From Allobrachymonas sp. (GTDB lineage: Bacteria; Pseudomonadota; Gammaproteobacteria; Burkholderiales; Burkholderiaceae_C): 40,094 bases of DNA. The stretch spans positions 1-40,094 of the forward strand of contig JAUMWT010000020.1 of assembly GCA_030529505.1 (NCBI GenBank). The letters run 5' to 3'. Every line of letters begins with the position of its first letter. Position 1 is the stretch's first letter. Below are positions 25,506-35,585 of the stretch, one piece after another. The notes under the pieces are model-generated. The model was given only the letters and a program-made list of their open reading frames with translations. It did not search any database and was not told where the DNA came from. The position numbers and the translations under genes are program-made.

Positions 25506-26539
25506 GCAGAACGCCCTTCGTTTTTGCGCAGGCGCAAGAGCAGCAGTTTGGACAAGGTCAGCACAATGAAGGTGATGATGAACAGCACCAGCCCCAGGTA
25601 GATGAGCGAGGCGCGGTGCAGATCGCTGGAGGCTTCGGCAAATTCATTGGCCAGCGTGGCAGTGATGCTGCTGGCGGGCTCGAACAGGCTCAGCGATGTG
25701 AGGTGGTTCATGTTGCCGATGACAAAGGTCACGGCCATGGTTTCGCCCAGGGCGCGGCCCAGGCCCAACATCACACCGCCGATGACCCCGGTTTTGGTAA
25801 AGGGCAACACCACTTTCCACATCACCTCCCAGGTGGTGGAGCCCAAGCCGTAGGCCGATTCCTTGAGCAGGGTGGGCGTCACCTGGAACACATCGCGCAT
25901 GACCGAGGCGATGAAGGGAATGATCATGATCGCCAGGATGATGCCCGCCGGCAGAATGCCGATGCCCACGGGCGGGCCGCTGAACAGGCCCGAGAGCACG
26001 GGAACATCGCCCAGCAGGCGTTGCAAAGGCAGTTGTACAAAGCGCGCCAGCACAGGGCCAAACACGGTCAGCCCCCACATGCCGTACACGATGGAGGGCA
26101 CAGCCGCGAGCAGTTCCACCGCCGTGCTCAGCGGTTGCTTGAGCCAGCGTGGCGACATTTCAGTGAGGAAGAGCGCAATGCCAAAGCTCACGGGCACGGC
26201 GATCAAAAGCGCAATGATGGATGTGGCCAGCGTGCCGTAGATCATGACCCAGCCGCCATAGTCATCGCTCACGGGGTTCCAGGCGCTGCGCACCAAAAAG
26301 GCCGGGCCAAACTCCCGAATGGCGGGCCAAGCCCCCCAGATCAGCGAGAGGATGATGCCGGCCAGCAGCGACAGGGTCAGCCATGTGGCCAGGCGGGCGG
26401 CGCCGGCAAAAAACAGATCGGCCCAGAAGCCGGTGCGCTGCGTGACTGCAGGCACAGTGGACGGTTGGGGGCGCGGTGCCGGGGCGTGTGACTCAGGCCC
26501 GGCCTGTGCAGCAGTGGAAAGAGAATCCGTGAGAGACAT
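25502..26539 (-). CDS. pstC: Phosphate ABC transporter permease PstC
   Basis: The partner permease of PstA. The 345-residue protein has a polar N-terminal tail of about 45 residues, then six membrane helices (first around [19 protein letters not shown]). The coupling loop [20 protein letters not shown] and [18 protein letters not shown] are characteristic of PstC. ATG 26539 opens the frame. The 136 bases between it and pstS contain the near-palindrome CAAGGCTTG, which recurs next to the pstS stop; this may be a processing or attenuation signal allowing more PstS than permease, but that is speculation. Confidence 0.96.
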   Translation of the reverse strand: MSLTDSLSTAAQAGPESHAPAPRPQPSTVPAVTQRTGFWADLFFAGAARLATWLTLSLLAGIILSLIWGAWPAIREFGPAFLVRSAWNPVSDDYGGWVMIYGTLATSIIALLIAVPVSFGIALFLTEMSPRWLKQPLSTAVELLAAVPSIVYGMWGLTVFGPVLARFVQLPLQRLLGDVPVLSGLFSGPPVGIGILPAGIILAIMIIPFIASVMRDVFQVTPTLLKESAYGLGSTTWEVMWKVVLPFTKTGVIGGVMLGLGRALGETMAVTFVIGNMNHLTSLSLFEPASSITATLANEFAEASSDLHRASLIYLGLVLFIITFIVLTLSKLLLLRLRKNEGRSA

Positions 26540-26675
26540 GGTGCGTGCTCCATGTGAGGGATGTGGGGCAACAAGGGCTGGCCGTAACAGGGAGTGTCAA
26601 ACAGCGGCAAGCGGTTCCGGTATGGGCTTCCAAGGCTTGAAAGGGTGGGTTCAACGCTTCAGAGGCTTTTGGGGA

Positions 26676-27755
26676 TCAAGGCTTGTAGGCAATGGGCTGG
26701 CCGTTTTCGTCTTGAATGCCGGCCCAGGATTGGCGGATCAGGCCTTTGACTTCATCGGGCATGGCGATGTAGTCCAGCGTCTGCGCGGTGGGGTCGCCCT
26801 GGCTCAGGGCCCAGTCGAAAAACTTCAGCGCGGCTGCCGCGTTGCGGGGCTTGTCGGGGCGCTCGGGCATCATGATGTAGGTGGCTGCCGTCAGCGGCCA
26901 GGCGTCGGGCGCGGGCTGGTTGGTCAGCACCTGGTAGAAAGTGTTCTGCCAGTCGGCCGCAGCGGCGGCAGCCTTGAAAGTTTTTTCCTCAGGGGCCACG
27001 GCCTTGCCCGCGGCGTTTTTGAGTTGCACGGCCGTCATCTTGGCTTGCTTCACGTAAGCGTATTCCACATAGCCAATCGAATTGGGCAGGCGCGAAACGA
27101 ACAGGGCCACGCCCTCATTGCCTTTGCCGCCGGTGCCCACAGGCCAGTTCACAGCCTTGCCTTCGCCGATTTTTTCTTTCCATTCGGGGCTGACCTGGCT
27201 CAGGTAATGGGTGAAGGTGAAGCTGGTGCCCGAACCATCGGCGCGGCGCACGGGGGCGATGCTGGCATCGGGCAGAGCCAGACCGGGGTTGAGGGCCACG
27301 ATGGCCGGGTCGTTCCAGCGGGTGATCTGGCCCAGATAGATGCCGGCCAGCGTCGGGCCGTCCAGCACCATCTCGTTCGATGCGATACCCGCGATATTCA
27401 CCACGGGCACCACGCCGCCAATCACGGTGGGAAACTGCACCAGGCCCCGGGTTTTGAGCACCTCGTCTTTCAGCGGCTCGTCAGAGGCGCCAAAGTGCAC
27501 CGTTCGGGCCTCAACTTGCTTCATGCCTGCGCTGGAACCCACGGATTGGTAGTTGATTTTGATGCCGGTGGCCGCGGCGTAATCGCTGGCCCATTTGGCA
27601 TACAGCGGCGCTGGAAACGAAGCCCCCGCGCCTGTTGCGCCGTTGTCGGCCGCCGTGGGCGGCTGGTTGCCGGGCGCGGATTGGCCGCAAGCTGCCAAGC
27701 CCCATGCCAAGGTGGCGGCCAGGCCCAACAGGGCCATTCTGCGCGTGGTGTGCAT
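26676..27755 (-). CDS. pstS: Phosphate-binding lipoprotein PstS
   Basis: Substrate-binding protein of the phosphate transporter. It has a signal peptide MHTTRRMALLGLAATLAWG followed by lipobox LAAC, with Cys23 as the probable lipidated residue, so it should be a lipoprotein. The mature part has GAGASFPAPLYAKWASDY, YQSVGSSAGMKQVEARTVHF and RRADGSGTSFTFTHYLS, the PstS phosphate-binding motifs. Length is 359 residues from ATG 27755. That start has AAAGGA six bases upstream; ATG 27776 is also in frame but has a weaker site. It is the first gene of the operon, behind a Pho box. Confidence 0.96.
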   Translation of the reverse strand: MHTTRRMALLGLAATLAWGLAACGQSAPGNQPPTAADNGATGAGASFPAPLYAKWASDYAAATGIKINYQSVGSSAGMKQVEARTVHFGASDEPLKDEVLKTRGLVQFPTVIGGVVPVVNIAGIASNEMVLDGPTLAGIYLGQITRWNDPAIVALNPGLALPDASIAPVRRADGSGTSFTFTHYLSQVSPEWKEKIGEGKAVNWPVGTGGKGNEGVALFVSRLPNSIGYVEYAYVKQAKMTAVQLKNAAGKAVAPEEKTFKAAAAAADWQNTFYQVLTNQPAPDAWPLTAATYIMMPERPDKPRNAAAALKFFDWALSQGDPTAQTLDYIAMPDEVKGLIRQSWAGIQDENGQPIAYKP

Positions 27756-28201
27756 GAAAAATCCTTTGTTTTTCATTCGCCGTTCTCTGTCTTCTTTCTC
27801 AAACCTTGGGCCGAAAGCACCCGTTCGTGCATGGGGGCTCAAGGCCTATGCCTCTACTGTAAAAGCCTTGAATGACAATCGTGTGACACAGCGCAAGGAT
27901 GCCTGGCCCAAAGCCCGATGGCGGCGCAAATCAATGGCGCAAGTGGCGCATCGATGGCACGGTGGTCTTTGGCTATTGGCTGGCGTTTATTGGCGCTTTC
28001 GTCCGATGGGCTGGATGCGGCAGCTTTGCGCCTGTTTTTGAGCGATCTGCTTGAGTGAACGGTCGTATCAGCTTGGCCCGTGTGGCTGCTGTGCGAGGCT
28101 GTTGCAAGCCCCATGCGCTAGCCATGTCGTAAACTGCGTCGGTCTGTGCGCTGGCTGGCGCAGACTGTTTTCTGATCGGTTTTTTCACTGGGCAACACGG
28201 C
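27756..28201. other. Divergent region between pstS and ppx
   Basis: About 446 bases without a supported gene. The left part holds the Pho-box promoter of pstS. Nothing comparable to a Pho box was found near ppx on the + strand, so ppx does not obviously share PhoB control. Confidence 0.5.
27856..27889 (-). promoter_or_regulatory. PhoB-dependent promoter of pstS (Pho box plus -10)
   Basis: On the - strand, GTGTCAC and TTGTCAT are two half-sites with TGTCA repeated at exactly 11 bases (27889-27872), the spacing of the known Pho box (CTGTCAT-N4-CTGTCAT). Ten bases later comes TACAGT (27861-27856), a good -10 where PhoB-activated promoters place it. The predicted transcript starts about 90 bases upstream of the pstS start. 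Confidence 0.8.
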
Positions 28202-29722
28202 ATGAGCATACGCAAGGGCACCCGTCTGGCAGCGATTGATTTGGGTTCCAACAGCTTCCGATTGGAGATCGGCAAATACGAAGGCGGGCAGATCGAGCGT
28301 GTGGAATACCTCAAGGAAACGGTGCGCCAGGGTGCGGGCCTGGACGAGCACAATGTGCTTTCGCTTGAAGCGATGGAGCGCGGCTGGGCCTGCCTGCAGC
28401 GCTTCAAGGAGCGCTTGGGCGATTTCCCCGCCGAGCACATCCGCGCCGTGGGCACCCAAACGCTGCGCCAGGCGGTGAACCGCGAGGAGTTTCTGGCGCG
28501 TGGCAGCCAGATTCTGGGCGTGCCGATCAACGTGGTATCTGGCCGCGAAGAGGCGCGCCTGATCTATCAAGGCGCGGCCAGCCTCTTGCCGCGATCCAAG
28601 GATCGGCGGCTGGTGGTGGATATTGGCGGGCGTTCCACCGAACTCATCATCGGCAAAAACCTCAAGGCCCTGGCGCTGGATTCGTCGCAAATGGGCAGCG
28701 TGACCTGGTCAATGCGCTACTTTCCCAAAGGCGAATTCACCCCCGGCGCCTTTCGTCGCGCCGATGTGGCAGCCAAGGCCGAGCTGGACGAGGCACTGGC
28801 CGTTTACGGCGCGGGCCATTGGGACGTGGCCTACGGCTGCTCGGGCACCGTGGCGGCGGTCAGCGACATCATCAGCGCCGCGGGCCAGGGCGCGCCGGGG
28901 CTGGTCTCACGCCAGGGGCTGGATTGGCTGCTGCAACAGATGCTGAAAGCGCGCAGCGCATCGGCCTTGCAGCTGGAAGGGCTGAAAGACGACCGCCGCC
29001 CCGTGATTGGCGGCGGCGTGAGCATTTTGCTGGCCTTGTTCGATGCGCTGGGCATTGAAGAAATGCACGTTTCGGTGGGAGCGTTGCGCCAGGGCGTGCT
29101 GCACGATTTGCTCAAGCGCCAGCAGCCCGCGACCGACATCCGCTCGCAAACCGTGAACAAGCTCATGGCAAAGTTCCAGGCTGACGAGGCGCAAGCTGCG
29201 CGGGTGGAGCGCACGGCGCTGGCGTTGTACCGGCAACTGCCGCAGCCCGATGCGGTGCTGCAAGAGCGGCGCGAGCGCAAGCTGCGCTGGGCGGCGCGCC
29301 TGCACGAAATCGGCAAGCACATTTCCTACAGCAACTACCACCGCCACGGCGCCTACATCGTCGATCATGCCGAGGCGCCGGGATTTGCGCTGGCCGAGCT
29401 GCACCGCCTGAGCCAGCTGGTGCTGGGGCATCGCGGCAAGCTGCACAAGCTCGATATCGACTGGCAGGCGGGCAGCTTTGCCTCTGCCCTGCTGGTGCTG
29501 CGCCTGGCCGTGATCCTGTGCCATGCGCGGCGCAAGCCGCAAATGGCGGGCGTTCAGTTGCAAACGGCCAAGGCGGGCCGCAGCGCGGGCAAGGGCGGCG
29601 GCTTTGTTCTGACGGTGCAGCGTGGCTGGACGAAGAAATTTCCCCAGTCCTACTACTTGCTGGAACAAGAGGCGCAAGCCTGGAGCAAAACGCGCATCGG
29701 TTTGAAGCTGGTGGTGAAATGA
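28202..29722 (+). CDS. ppx: Exopolyphosphatase (Ppx/GppA family)
   Basis: Hydrolyses terminal phosphates of polyphosphate, or pppGpp in the GppA branch. The 506-residue protein has the ASKHA fold with LAAIDLGSNSFRLEI at the start, AVGTQTLRQAVN, VVSGREEARLIYQG and VVDIGGRSTELIIG. The C-terminal part (about 310-505) contains the HD-like helical domain with RWAARLHEIGKHISYSNYHR. Length fits Ppx. Ppx versus GppA cannot be settled by eye, but its place next to the pst-pho genes favours polyphosphate turnover. ATG 28202 is used; there is no strong ribosome-binding site. Confidence 0.93.
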   Translation: MSIRKGTRLAAIDLGSNSFRLEIGKYEGGQIERVEYLKETVRQGAGLDEHNVLSLEAMERGWACLQRFKERLGDFPAEHIRAVGTQTLRQAVNREEFLARGSQILGVPINVVSGREEARLIYQGAASLLPRSKDRRLVVDIGGRSTELIIGKNLKALALDSSQMGSVTWSMRYFPKGEFTPGAFRRADVAAKAELDEALAVYGAGHWDVAYGCSGTVAAVSDIISAAGQGAPGLVSRQGLDWLLQQMLKARSASALQLEGLKDDRRPVIGGGVSILLALFDALGIEEMHVSVGALRQGVLHDLLKRQQPATDIRSQTVNKLMAKFQADEAQAARVERTALALYRQLPQPDAVLQERRERKLRWAARLHEIGKHISYSNYHRHGAYIVDHAEAPGFALAELHRLSQLVLGHRGKLHKLDIDWQAGSFASALLVLRLAVILCHARRKPQMAGVQLQTAKAGRSAGKGGGFVLTVQRGWTKKFPQSYYLLEQEAQAWSKTRIGLKLVVK

Positions 29723-29846
29723 GAGACTGGCATCGTTATTGAGCAATCCCCGTGCAAATCCGAACCAGGGGCAGTGGTGCTGGGCCAATATCAGCATTGG
29801 GCAAGCATCGGGTGGCTTGCCACTGCGTCATTGCTTGGCAAGGGAT

Positions 29847-29884
29847 CAACAAAAAAGCCACCTTCATCGGTGGCTTTTTTGTTG
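29847..29884. terminator. Bidirectional terminator between ppx and sodB
   Basis: A perfect 16-bp inverted repeat: CAACAAAAAAGCCACC (29847-29862) and GGTGGCTTTTTTGTTG (29869-29884) around a 6-base loop. A six-T run stands at the stem base on both strands, so it can stop both converging genes. Confidence 0.9.
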
Positions 29885-29903
29885 GGAAAGCGCAAGGCCG
29901 TGA

Positions 29904-30485
29904 TCAAGCAAACTGCTGGGCCACAAAATCCCAGTTCACCAGTTTGTCGAGGAAGGTCTCCACATACTTCTGGCGCGCGTTGCGGTAATCGATGTAATAG
30001 GCGTGCTCCCACACATCAACGCCCAGCAGGGCTTTGTTTTCGGTGGTGATGGGGTTGCCAGCCGGCCCCATGTTGACGATGTCTACGCCGCCATCTGGGG
30101 TCTTGATCAGCCATGTCCAGCCCGAGCCGAAGTTGGCCACGGCCGACTTCACGAAAACCTCGCAAAAAGCGGCATGGCTTCCCCACTTCTTGTTGATGGC
30201 TTCGGCCAGTGCGCCGGTAGGCTCGCCGCCGCCATTGGCTTTCATGCAGGGCCAGAAGAACTCGTGGTTCATGATTTGAGCAGCGTTGTTGTAAATGGGG
30301 CCGCTGGCTTTTTTCACGATTTCTTCCAGCGTCATGGATTCGAATTCGGTGCCTTTTTGCAGTTCGTTGAGTTTGTCCACATAGGCTTTCAGGTGCTTGC
30401 CGTGGTGGTATTCCATGGTTTCCTGGCTGCAATAAGGGGCCAGGGCATCAATCGGATAGGGCAGGGGCTTGAGTGTGTGTTCCAT
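29904..30485 (-). CDS. sodB: Superoxide dismutase, iron type
   Basis: Converts superoxide to oxygen and hydrogen peroxide in the cytoplasm. In the 193-residue protein the four metal ligands are visible: His27 (MEYHHGKH), His74 (AAQIMNHEFFW), Asp157 and His161 (DVWEHAYYIDY). Gln70 in the NNAAQ motif is the residue that marks iron enzymes; manganese enzymes carry it elsewhere. The start is ATG 30485, preceded by AGAAGGAG. No signal peptide is present. It is convergent with ppx and divergent from queA. Confidence 0.96.
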   Translation of the reverse strand: MEHTLKPLPYPIDALAPYCSQETMEYHHGKHLKAYVDKLNELQKGTEFESMTLEEIVKKASGPIYNNAAQIMNHEFFWPCMKANGGGEPTGALAEAINKKWGSHAAFCEVFVKSAVANFGSGWTWLIKTPDGGVDIVNMGPAGNPITTENKALLGVDVWEHAYYIDYRNARQKYVETFLDKLVNWDFVAQQFA

Positions 30486-30806
30486 GACAACTCCTTCTAC
30501 GGATGGAATGAATACGGATTGCGCGGCATTCTCGCACAAGCCATTTGCCTGCGGGGCGGTGGGGGATCTGCTGTTGCAGTGAATGGCGCGCTATGATGCC
30601 AGCCGTTTTTTGGACTGTTGCCCTCTCTTCAATATGCAGGTTGTCGCGCAATGAGCGGGCCTGGGCTCAAACGCTGCATCGCGCATTCCTGTGAAGCAAA
30701 AAGCGGCGAGATGGGAAGGGTAGCAGATGCGTCCGTCCTCTCGATTCACCCCCCTGAAGCGATTTTCGTGAGCATTTTGGACAGCTCCTTTTTTCCCATT
30801 GAACTC

Positions 30807-31871
30807 ATGGCCGATTTCACGCTTGACGACTTTGACTTCGCGCTGCCGCCGGAGCTGATTGCGCAGCAACCTGCCGCTCAACGCACGGGCGCACGGCTGC
30901 TGGATGGCGCTGGCCCCACGCCCATTGATCGCATGTTCCCCGATCTGTGTGGTTTGTTGCAAGCGGGCGATCTGTTGATCTTTAACGATACGCAAGTCAT
31001 TAAGGCCCGCCTGTTCGGGCGCAAGCCCAGCGGCGGGCAGATTGAATTGCTGGTGGAGCGTGTGCTGCATGAGCAAGCTGTGCTGCACACAGTGGCTGCC
31101 CACCTCAGAGCGAGCAAAAAGCCCGCGCCAGGCACGGTTCTGCAAATGGACGGCGGCTTTACGGCTACCGTGCTGGGCCGTTGGCCGCAGGCCGATGGCC
31201 CCTTGTATCAGCTGCAATTCAGTGGCGACCCCTACGCCTTAATGGAGCAGCATGGCCATGTGCCGCTGCCGCCCTATATTGCGCGCGACCATGCGGCAGA
31301 AGGCGCCGAGCAAGTTGATGCCAACGATGCGCGCCGCTATCAAACCGTGTTTGCCAAGCACCCTGGTGCCGTGGCTGCGCCCACGGCTGCCTTGCATTTT
31401 GATGAAGCTTTGCTGGAGAAGCTGCGGGGGCAGGGCATTGCTACGGCCAGCGTTACCCTGCACGTGGGCGCGGGTACCTTCCAGCCTGTGCGCACGCAAG
31501 ACATTGCTGCGCACCAAATGCATGCCGAGCGTTATCAGGTGCCGTCTGAGACGGTTGAAGCCATCGCGGCTTGCCGGGCGCGTGGTGGGCGCGTGGTGGC
31601 GGTAGGTACTACCAGCGTACGCGCTTTGGAAAGCTGGGCCGCCAGCGGGCAGGCTGAAGGGGAAACACGCATCTTCATTACGCCGGGCTTTCAGTTTCAG
31701 GTGGTGGATGTGCTGCTGACCAACTTCCACCTGCCTAAAAGCACCTTGCTGATGTTGGTGAGCGCCTTTGCTGGCTACGCGCACATCATGGCCCTGTATC
31801 GGCACGCCATTGTCCAGCGTTACCGCTTTTTCAGCTATGGCGATGCCATGCTGCTGCAGCGTGCGTCATAA
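30807..31871 (+). CDS. queA: S-adenosylmethionine:tRNA ribosyltransferase-isomerase
   Basis: QueA makes epoxyqueuosine in tRNA by transferring and isomerising the ribosyl part of AdoMet onto preQ1. The 354-residue protein starts [20 protein letters not shown] and has [70 protein letters not shown] and [16 protein letters not shown], all QueA signatures. The frame is open upstream to 30618, but ATG 30807 matches family N-termini. The tgt, yajC and secDF genes that often follow queA are not here. Confidence 0.97.
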   Translation: MADFTLDDFDFALPPELIAQQPAAQRTGARLLDGAGPTPIDRMFPDLCGLLQAGDLLIFNDTQVIKARLFGRKPSGGQIELLVERVLHEQAVLHTVAAHLRASKKPAPGTVLQMDGGFTATVLGRWPQADGPLYQLQFSGDPYALMEQHGHVPLPPYIARDHAAEGAEQVDANDARRYQTVFAKHPGAVAAPTAALHFDEALLEKLRGQGIATASVTLHVGAGTFQPVRTQDIAAHQMHAERYQVPSETVEAIAACRARGGRVVAVGTTSVRALESWAASGQAEGETRIFITPGFQFQVVDVLLTNFHLPKSTLLMLVSAFAGYAHIMALYRHAIVQRYRFFSYGDAMLLQRAS

Positions 31872-32012
31872 GGAGCGGTGGTTTGAGGATTCGATTTGCG
31901 CATGCAGCCGCACAGCGTGTGGTAGCGAAGCGGATCGGATCAGAGAGCTGCACCAGCGTCCTGTATCACTGCGAGCATGCCGCTTGGCACCTGTGTTCAA
32001 TTCGTCCAAAGG

Positions 32013-32059
32013 AAAAGGGCATGGTCGATCCTGTAACCGGTTCGCCCCATGCCCTTTTT
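32013..32059. terminator. Terminator between queA and the YegP-like gene
   Basis: AAAAGGGCATGG (32013-32024) pairs with CCATGCCCTTTT from 32047, followed by a further T; the loop is 22 bases. The A-run on the left arm supplies a T-run for the opposite strand, so it may work in both directions. Confidence 0.75.
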
Positions 32060-32107
32060 CAAATGCCTGTGATGTGGAGTCTCTGGGCTGCCCTCCAAAC
32101 AGGTGAA

Positions 32108-32443
32108 TCAGGCCGTCAGGTCTTTGACCAGATCCACGCTGCCGTTGGCCTTGACGGCGACAATGCCTTGCTCACGCAGCTCTTCGCTGGCATACATCTC
32201 GCTGGTGCCAATCACTTGGTGGTTGGCTGCCTTGAGCGTGAAATAGAACTTGCCATTGACGGCCGTTTTGCGCTCGTAACGCTCGTCTTGCGGGCTGTTG
32301 CTTTGCACCGATGCAATGCCATTCTGGGCGGCCGCCTTGGTGGTGTACAGCTCGCTCACCAAAATGGTGCCGCCATCCCATGTTTTGAGCACGAAGCGGA
32401 ATTGATCGTCTTTGCTCTTGCTGAGTTCAAACCAACCGGCCAT
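32108..32443 (-). CDS. YegP-like small protein (UPF0339/DUF1508, two repeats)
   Basis: A 111-residue protein with two copies of the DUF1508 unit: WFELSKSKDDQFRFVLKTWDGGTILVSELY with AAQNGIASVQ in repeat one (about 3-45), and GKFYFTLKAANHQVIGTSEMY with REQGIVAVK in repeat two (about 62-100). Each unit is a short beta-sheet plus helix. The biochemical role of the family is unknown. ATG 32443 has a perfect AGGAGG upstream, which suggests strong translation. Motifs longer than 20 residues are given here only in pieces. It is transcribed alone, towards a shared terminator with queA. Confidence 0.88.
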   Translation of the reverse strand: MAGWFELSKSKDDQFRFVLKTWDGGTILVSELYTTKAAAQNGIASVQSNSPQDERYERKTAVNGKFYFTLKAANHQVIGTSEMYASEELREQGIVAVKANGSVDLVKDLTA

Positions 32444-32732
32444 GACACACCTCCTTGTGGATGTATTGAGAAGAATGGAAAGGTCATTATGGGCGTGCAG
32501 GCTGACAGAAAGCTTAGCAATGGTTGAGTCTGATGTAGAGGAGAAAGCAGGCAGATGTTGGCCAGAGTCCAGGCTGCGCAATTTGCGGAAGATGGCGGCT
32601 TTCCTCATGGTGAAGCGGCAGAGCAAGCAGAGGGCTTGCCGCTTGGCTGGGCGTTGAAAGCCGGATCAAAACCTTTGTTTCTGGCGCGCGGCAGGTGTGT
32701 GTGATTCTTGGCAATCGGCCACAACAAGGGGG

Positions 32733-33311
32733 TTAACGCTTTTCCACCGCCAGCACATAGGGCGGCGGGCCTGATTGATTGACCAGTTGGTAACGCACCG
32801 CAACGGCGTATTGCGAATCGAGTGCGGCGCACCAGTGTTCGACCGCTTGCCGTTCTTCTTCACCACCGCTGTGGCCGTGGTAGATCACCACCACCAGCAC
32901 GCCGCCGGGCAGCAAAAGGTCCAGCGCCTGCGTAAGGGCCGATACGGTGCTTGTGGGTTGCGTGACCACGGTTTTGTCACTGCCGGGTAAATAGCCCAAA
33001 TTGAAAACGGCGGCTTTCAAGCCCGCCGTGATGTGTTGCCGAAGATGAGCGTGGCTGTCGGCAATCAGCGTGGCGCGCTCCAACAAACCAGCCTGCTGCA
33101 AACGAGCGCGGGTGGCCGCCAATGCGGGCGGCTGCACATCAAAGGCATAAACATGGCCGTGTGCGCCCACGCATTGGGCCAGCAGCAGGGTGTCGTGTCC
33201 GTTGCCTGCGGTGGCGTCCAATGCGCAATCGCCCGGCTGAAGTGCGTGCCGCAGCAGATTGTGTGCAAAAGGCAAGATGCCGGGCAGATGGTGTAGGTTG
33301 TGGCGCGACAC
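32733..33311 (-). CDS. Class I SAM-dependent methyltransferase, MnmM/YtqB-like
   Basis: A 192-residue Rossmann methyltransferase. DATAGNGHDTLLLAQCVG (about 32-49) is the AdoMet-binding loop; VYAFDVQPPALAATRARL holds motif II; AVFNLGYLPGSDK and VVVIYHGHSGGEEE are the two hallmarks of the YtqB family. Bacillus YtqB (MnmM) methylates 5-aminomethyl-2-thiouridine at tRNA position 34 (established for that organism). Older annotation calls this family putative rRNA methylase. Whether this bacterium also has MnmC cannot be seen. The start is GTG 33311 with no ribosome-binding site; no other start fits better. It precedes the YegP-like gene on the same strand after 289 bases. Confidence 0.82.
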   Translation of the reverse strand: MSRHNLHHLPGILPFAHNLLRHALQPGDCALDATAGNGHDTLLLAQCVGAHGHVYAFDVQPPALAATRARLQQAGLLERATLIADSHAHLRQHITAGLKAAVFNLGYLPGSDKTVVTQPTSTVSALTQALDLLLPGGVLVVVIYHGHSGGEEERQAVEHWCAALDSQYAVAVRYQLVNQSGPPPYVLAVEKR

Positions 33312-33782
33312 GGTTTTTAGGTACGAGAGAAGAAGGTGTGGAAGTGCTGTGGCTCGGGCGCTAAGTGCAAGTTTTTTCTAGCTATCCAGTGAGTGGAGTC
33401 TTGCAGGTCAAGATGGTCATTGAAGAACGAAACGCTCCGATGGCGCTGCTGTGCGAACTGTGGCGCTATTTATTTAGGGATGCAAATCAGCAAGAAGGCG
33501 CAATTGCCTGACCGCTGGTTCGCCAACAGCTTCAGTTTAGAAGCGCGTGCCGATTTGAGGCTGCGATTTGGAATGGGCTCCCCGCTTCAGAGAGCAATGC
33601 AGGGTTGAAGCAGCCAAACGCTCAGATCATCAATTTCTGCTAAGTGGCGACATTGCACACTGTGCTTCTTACTCATTAAAAAGGGAAGAGGGAAAAAAAT
33701 CGCAGATCGGTTTTTATCCCTCATTGCCCCCTTCGATCACATGTCAATCACTTGTGACGAAAGTGATGAACAGTGCTTGCCC
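33312..33782. other. Gap between rhlE and the MnmM-like gene
   Basis: About 471 bases without a supported gene. Short open frames on the + strand have no motifs. Near 33688-33716 an A-rich/T-rich inverted repeat (AAAAA-CG / CG-TTTTT type) could be a weak terminator for rhlE on the - strand. Confidence 0.4.
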
Positions 33783-35585
33783 TTACCAGCCGCGGCGGGG
33801 CTTGCCCGTACCGCTGCGGGAACTGCGGCGAATATCGTCCACGCTGGTGCGCAGGGGGTCGGGCTGGCCACTGTTGCCTTTGCTGCGCAGCGGTTTGAAT
33901 TCGTCGCGATGCGTTTTGAACAGGGTGCTTTCGTGGCTGCGCGGTTGGGTCTCGGCCTGGTGGTTGTGGCGCACGCGGTTGGGCGCTTTGTTGGCGGGGC
34001 GGCGTGCCGCACCGGCTGTGTGGCTCGGTTGCCCACCAGTGCGGCTGCCTTGCGGTGCGTCAGGCGGGTTGCTGGCCTGCGCGGCGGCCTGGTCTTTTTG
34101 CAGGCGCTGGCCGCCGCCACCGCTGCGGAAACGGTTGCGGCGTTTGCGTGGGCGCGGTTGATAGGGCGTGCGCGGCAAGGGATTGCCGTCGGCGTCTTTA
34201 GGCCGCAGATCAGGTTCGCCTTGCGTGCTGGTGCTGGCGTCAGTTGTTGCCGGTGTCTGCGCTGTAGCCGCAGGTGTGGCTGCTGCTGGGCGGCGGGCTT
34301 TTTCAGGTGCGCGCTTTTCGCGAATGCGTTGCATCATTTCTTGGCGGGCCGCACGGGCGGCAGCGGCCATCACGGCACGCCCCGGGGGTTTGCCTGCGCC
34401 GCCCCACAGGGTTTGGCGGCCCATGGCGATGGGTTCGGCTTTTTCGTCTGGCTCGGGGCCAAAGCCATCCACAGCCTGCACGGGAATTTGCTGCTGCGTG
34501 AAGCGCTCAATCGCTTGCATGAAGCCTTCTTCATCCAGGCAGACAAAGCTCACAGCCTGGCCTTCGGCCCCCGCGCGGCCAGTGCGGCCAATGCGGTGCA
34601 CGTAGTCTTCGGGCACGTTGGGGATTTCGTAATTCACCACGTGCGGCAAGTCGTCAATGTCGATGCCGCGCGCGGCAATATCGGTAGCCACCAGAGCGCG
34701 CAGGGCGCCGCTTTTGAAATCGGCCAGAGCCTGGGTGCGGGCGCTTTGACTTTTGTTGCCGTGCAGGGCCATGGCGCTGATGCCCTGCTTGTTGAGAAAG
34801 TCAGCCACCTGATTGGCGCCGAATTTGGTGCGTGTGAAGACCAGCACCTGGTTCCAGTTGTTTTGCTGGATGATGTGGGCGAGCAATTCTTTTTTGCGAT
34901 TGCGGCCCACGGGGTAGATGGTTTGGGCGATACGCTGCGCCGTGGTGTTGCGCGGCGTGACTTGCACTTGCTGCGGATTGCGCAAAAGGGTAGCGGCCAG
35001 TTCGCGAATGTCGTCACTGAAAGTGGCCGAGAACAGCAGGCTTTGCTTGTCGGCCGGCAAGAGGGCCAGCACCTTTTTCACATCGTGGATGAAGCCCATG
35101 TCGAGCATGCGGTCGGCTTCGTCCAGCACCAAGATTTCAACGTCCGACAGGTCCAGCGCGCCTTGGCCGTGCAGATCCAGCAGGCGGCCCGGGGTGGCGA
35201 CCAGAATATCAACGCCTTTGCGCAGGCGGTCGATCTGCGGCTGCATGCCCACGCCGCCGAAGATGACGGTGGAGGTGAGTTGCAGATGCTGACCATAGTC
35301 GCGCACCGATTGTTCAACTTGTGCGGCGAGTTCGCGCGTGGGGCAGAGCACCAGCGCACGCACGCAGCCGGGGCGTTTGGCCGGGCGCTGGCTGAGCAGA
35401 TGCAGCATGGGCAGCGTGAAGGCGGCGGTTTTGCCCGTGCCGGTTTGTGCGCCGCCCAGCAGATCGTGCCCGGCCAGAATCAGGGGGATGGCTTGTTGCT
35501 GGATGGGGGTGGGTTCGGTGTAGCCGATGGCGTGCACGGCTTTGACAATGGCCGGAGCCAGTTCTAATTGTTCAAATGTCATCAT
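33783..35585 (-). CDS. rhlE: DEAD-box RNA helicase, RhlE type
   Basis: ATP-dependent RNA helicase of ribosome assembly or RNA decay. From ATG 35585 ([17 protein letters not shown]) it has 600 residues. Motifs: Q-motif [13 protein letters not shown] (about 22-34), I AQTGTGKT (46-53), Ia [14 protein letters not shown] (155-158), III SAT (186-188), [12 protein letters not shown] (330-339). From about residue 385 it carries a ~215-residue basic, Ala/Pro/Arg/Gly-rich tail, probably a disordered RNA-binding extension; RhlE proteins of this group often have such tails. The frame is open to 35732 but that part is not conserved. ATG 35582 is equally possible. No clear ribosome-binding site. Confidence 0.93.
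   Translation of the reverse strand: MMTFEQLELAPAIVKAVHAIGYTEPTPIQQQAIPLILAGHDLLGGAQTGTGKTAAFTLPMLHLLSQRPAKRPGCVRALVLCPTRELAAQVEQSVRDYGQHLQLTSTVIFGGVGMQPQIDRLRKGVDILVATPGRLLDLHGQGALDLSDVEILVLDEADRMLDMGFIHDVKKVLALLPADKQSLLFSATFSDDIRELAATLLRNPQQVQVTPRNTTAQRIAQTIYPVGRNRKKELLAHIIQQNNWNQVLVFTRTKFGANQVADFLNKQGISAMALHGNKSQSARTQALADFKSGALRALVATDIAARGIDIDDLPHVVNYEIPNVPEDYVHRIGRTGRAGAEGQAVSFVCLDEEGFMQAIERFTQQQIPVQAVDGFGPEPDEKAEPIAMGRQTLWGGAGKPPGRAVMAAAARAARQEMMQRIREKRAPEKARRPAAATPAATAQTPATTDASTSTQGEPDLRPKDADGNPLPRTPYQPRPRKRRNRFRSGGGGQRLQKDQAAAQASNPPDAPQGSRTGGQPSHTAGAARRPANKAPNRVRHNHQAETQPRSHESTLFKTHRDEFKPLRSKGNSGQPDPLRTSVDDIRRSSRSGTGKPRRGW

Noticed and set aside
31883-32527. 214-codon + strand frame covering the YegP-like gene
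   Set aside because: Runs through the queA/YegP terminator and opposite a gene with AGGAGG and two clear repeats.
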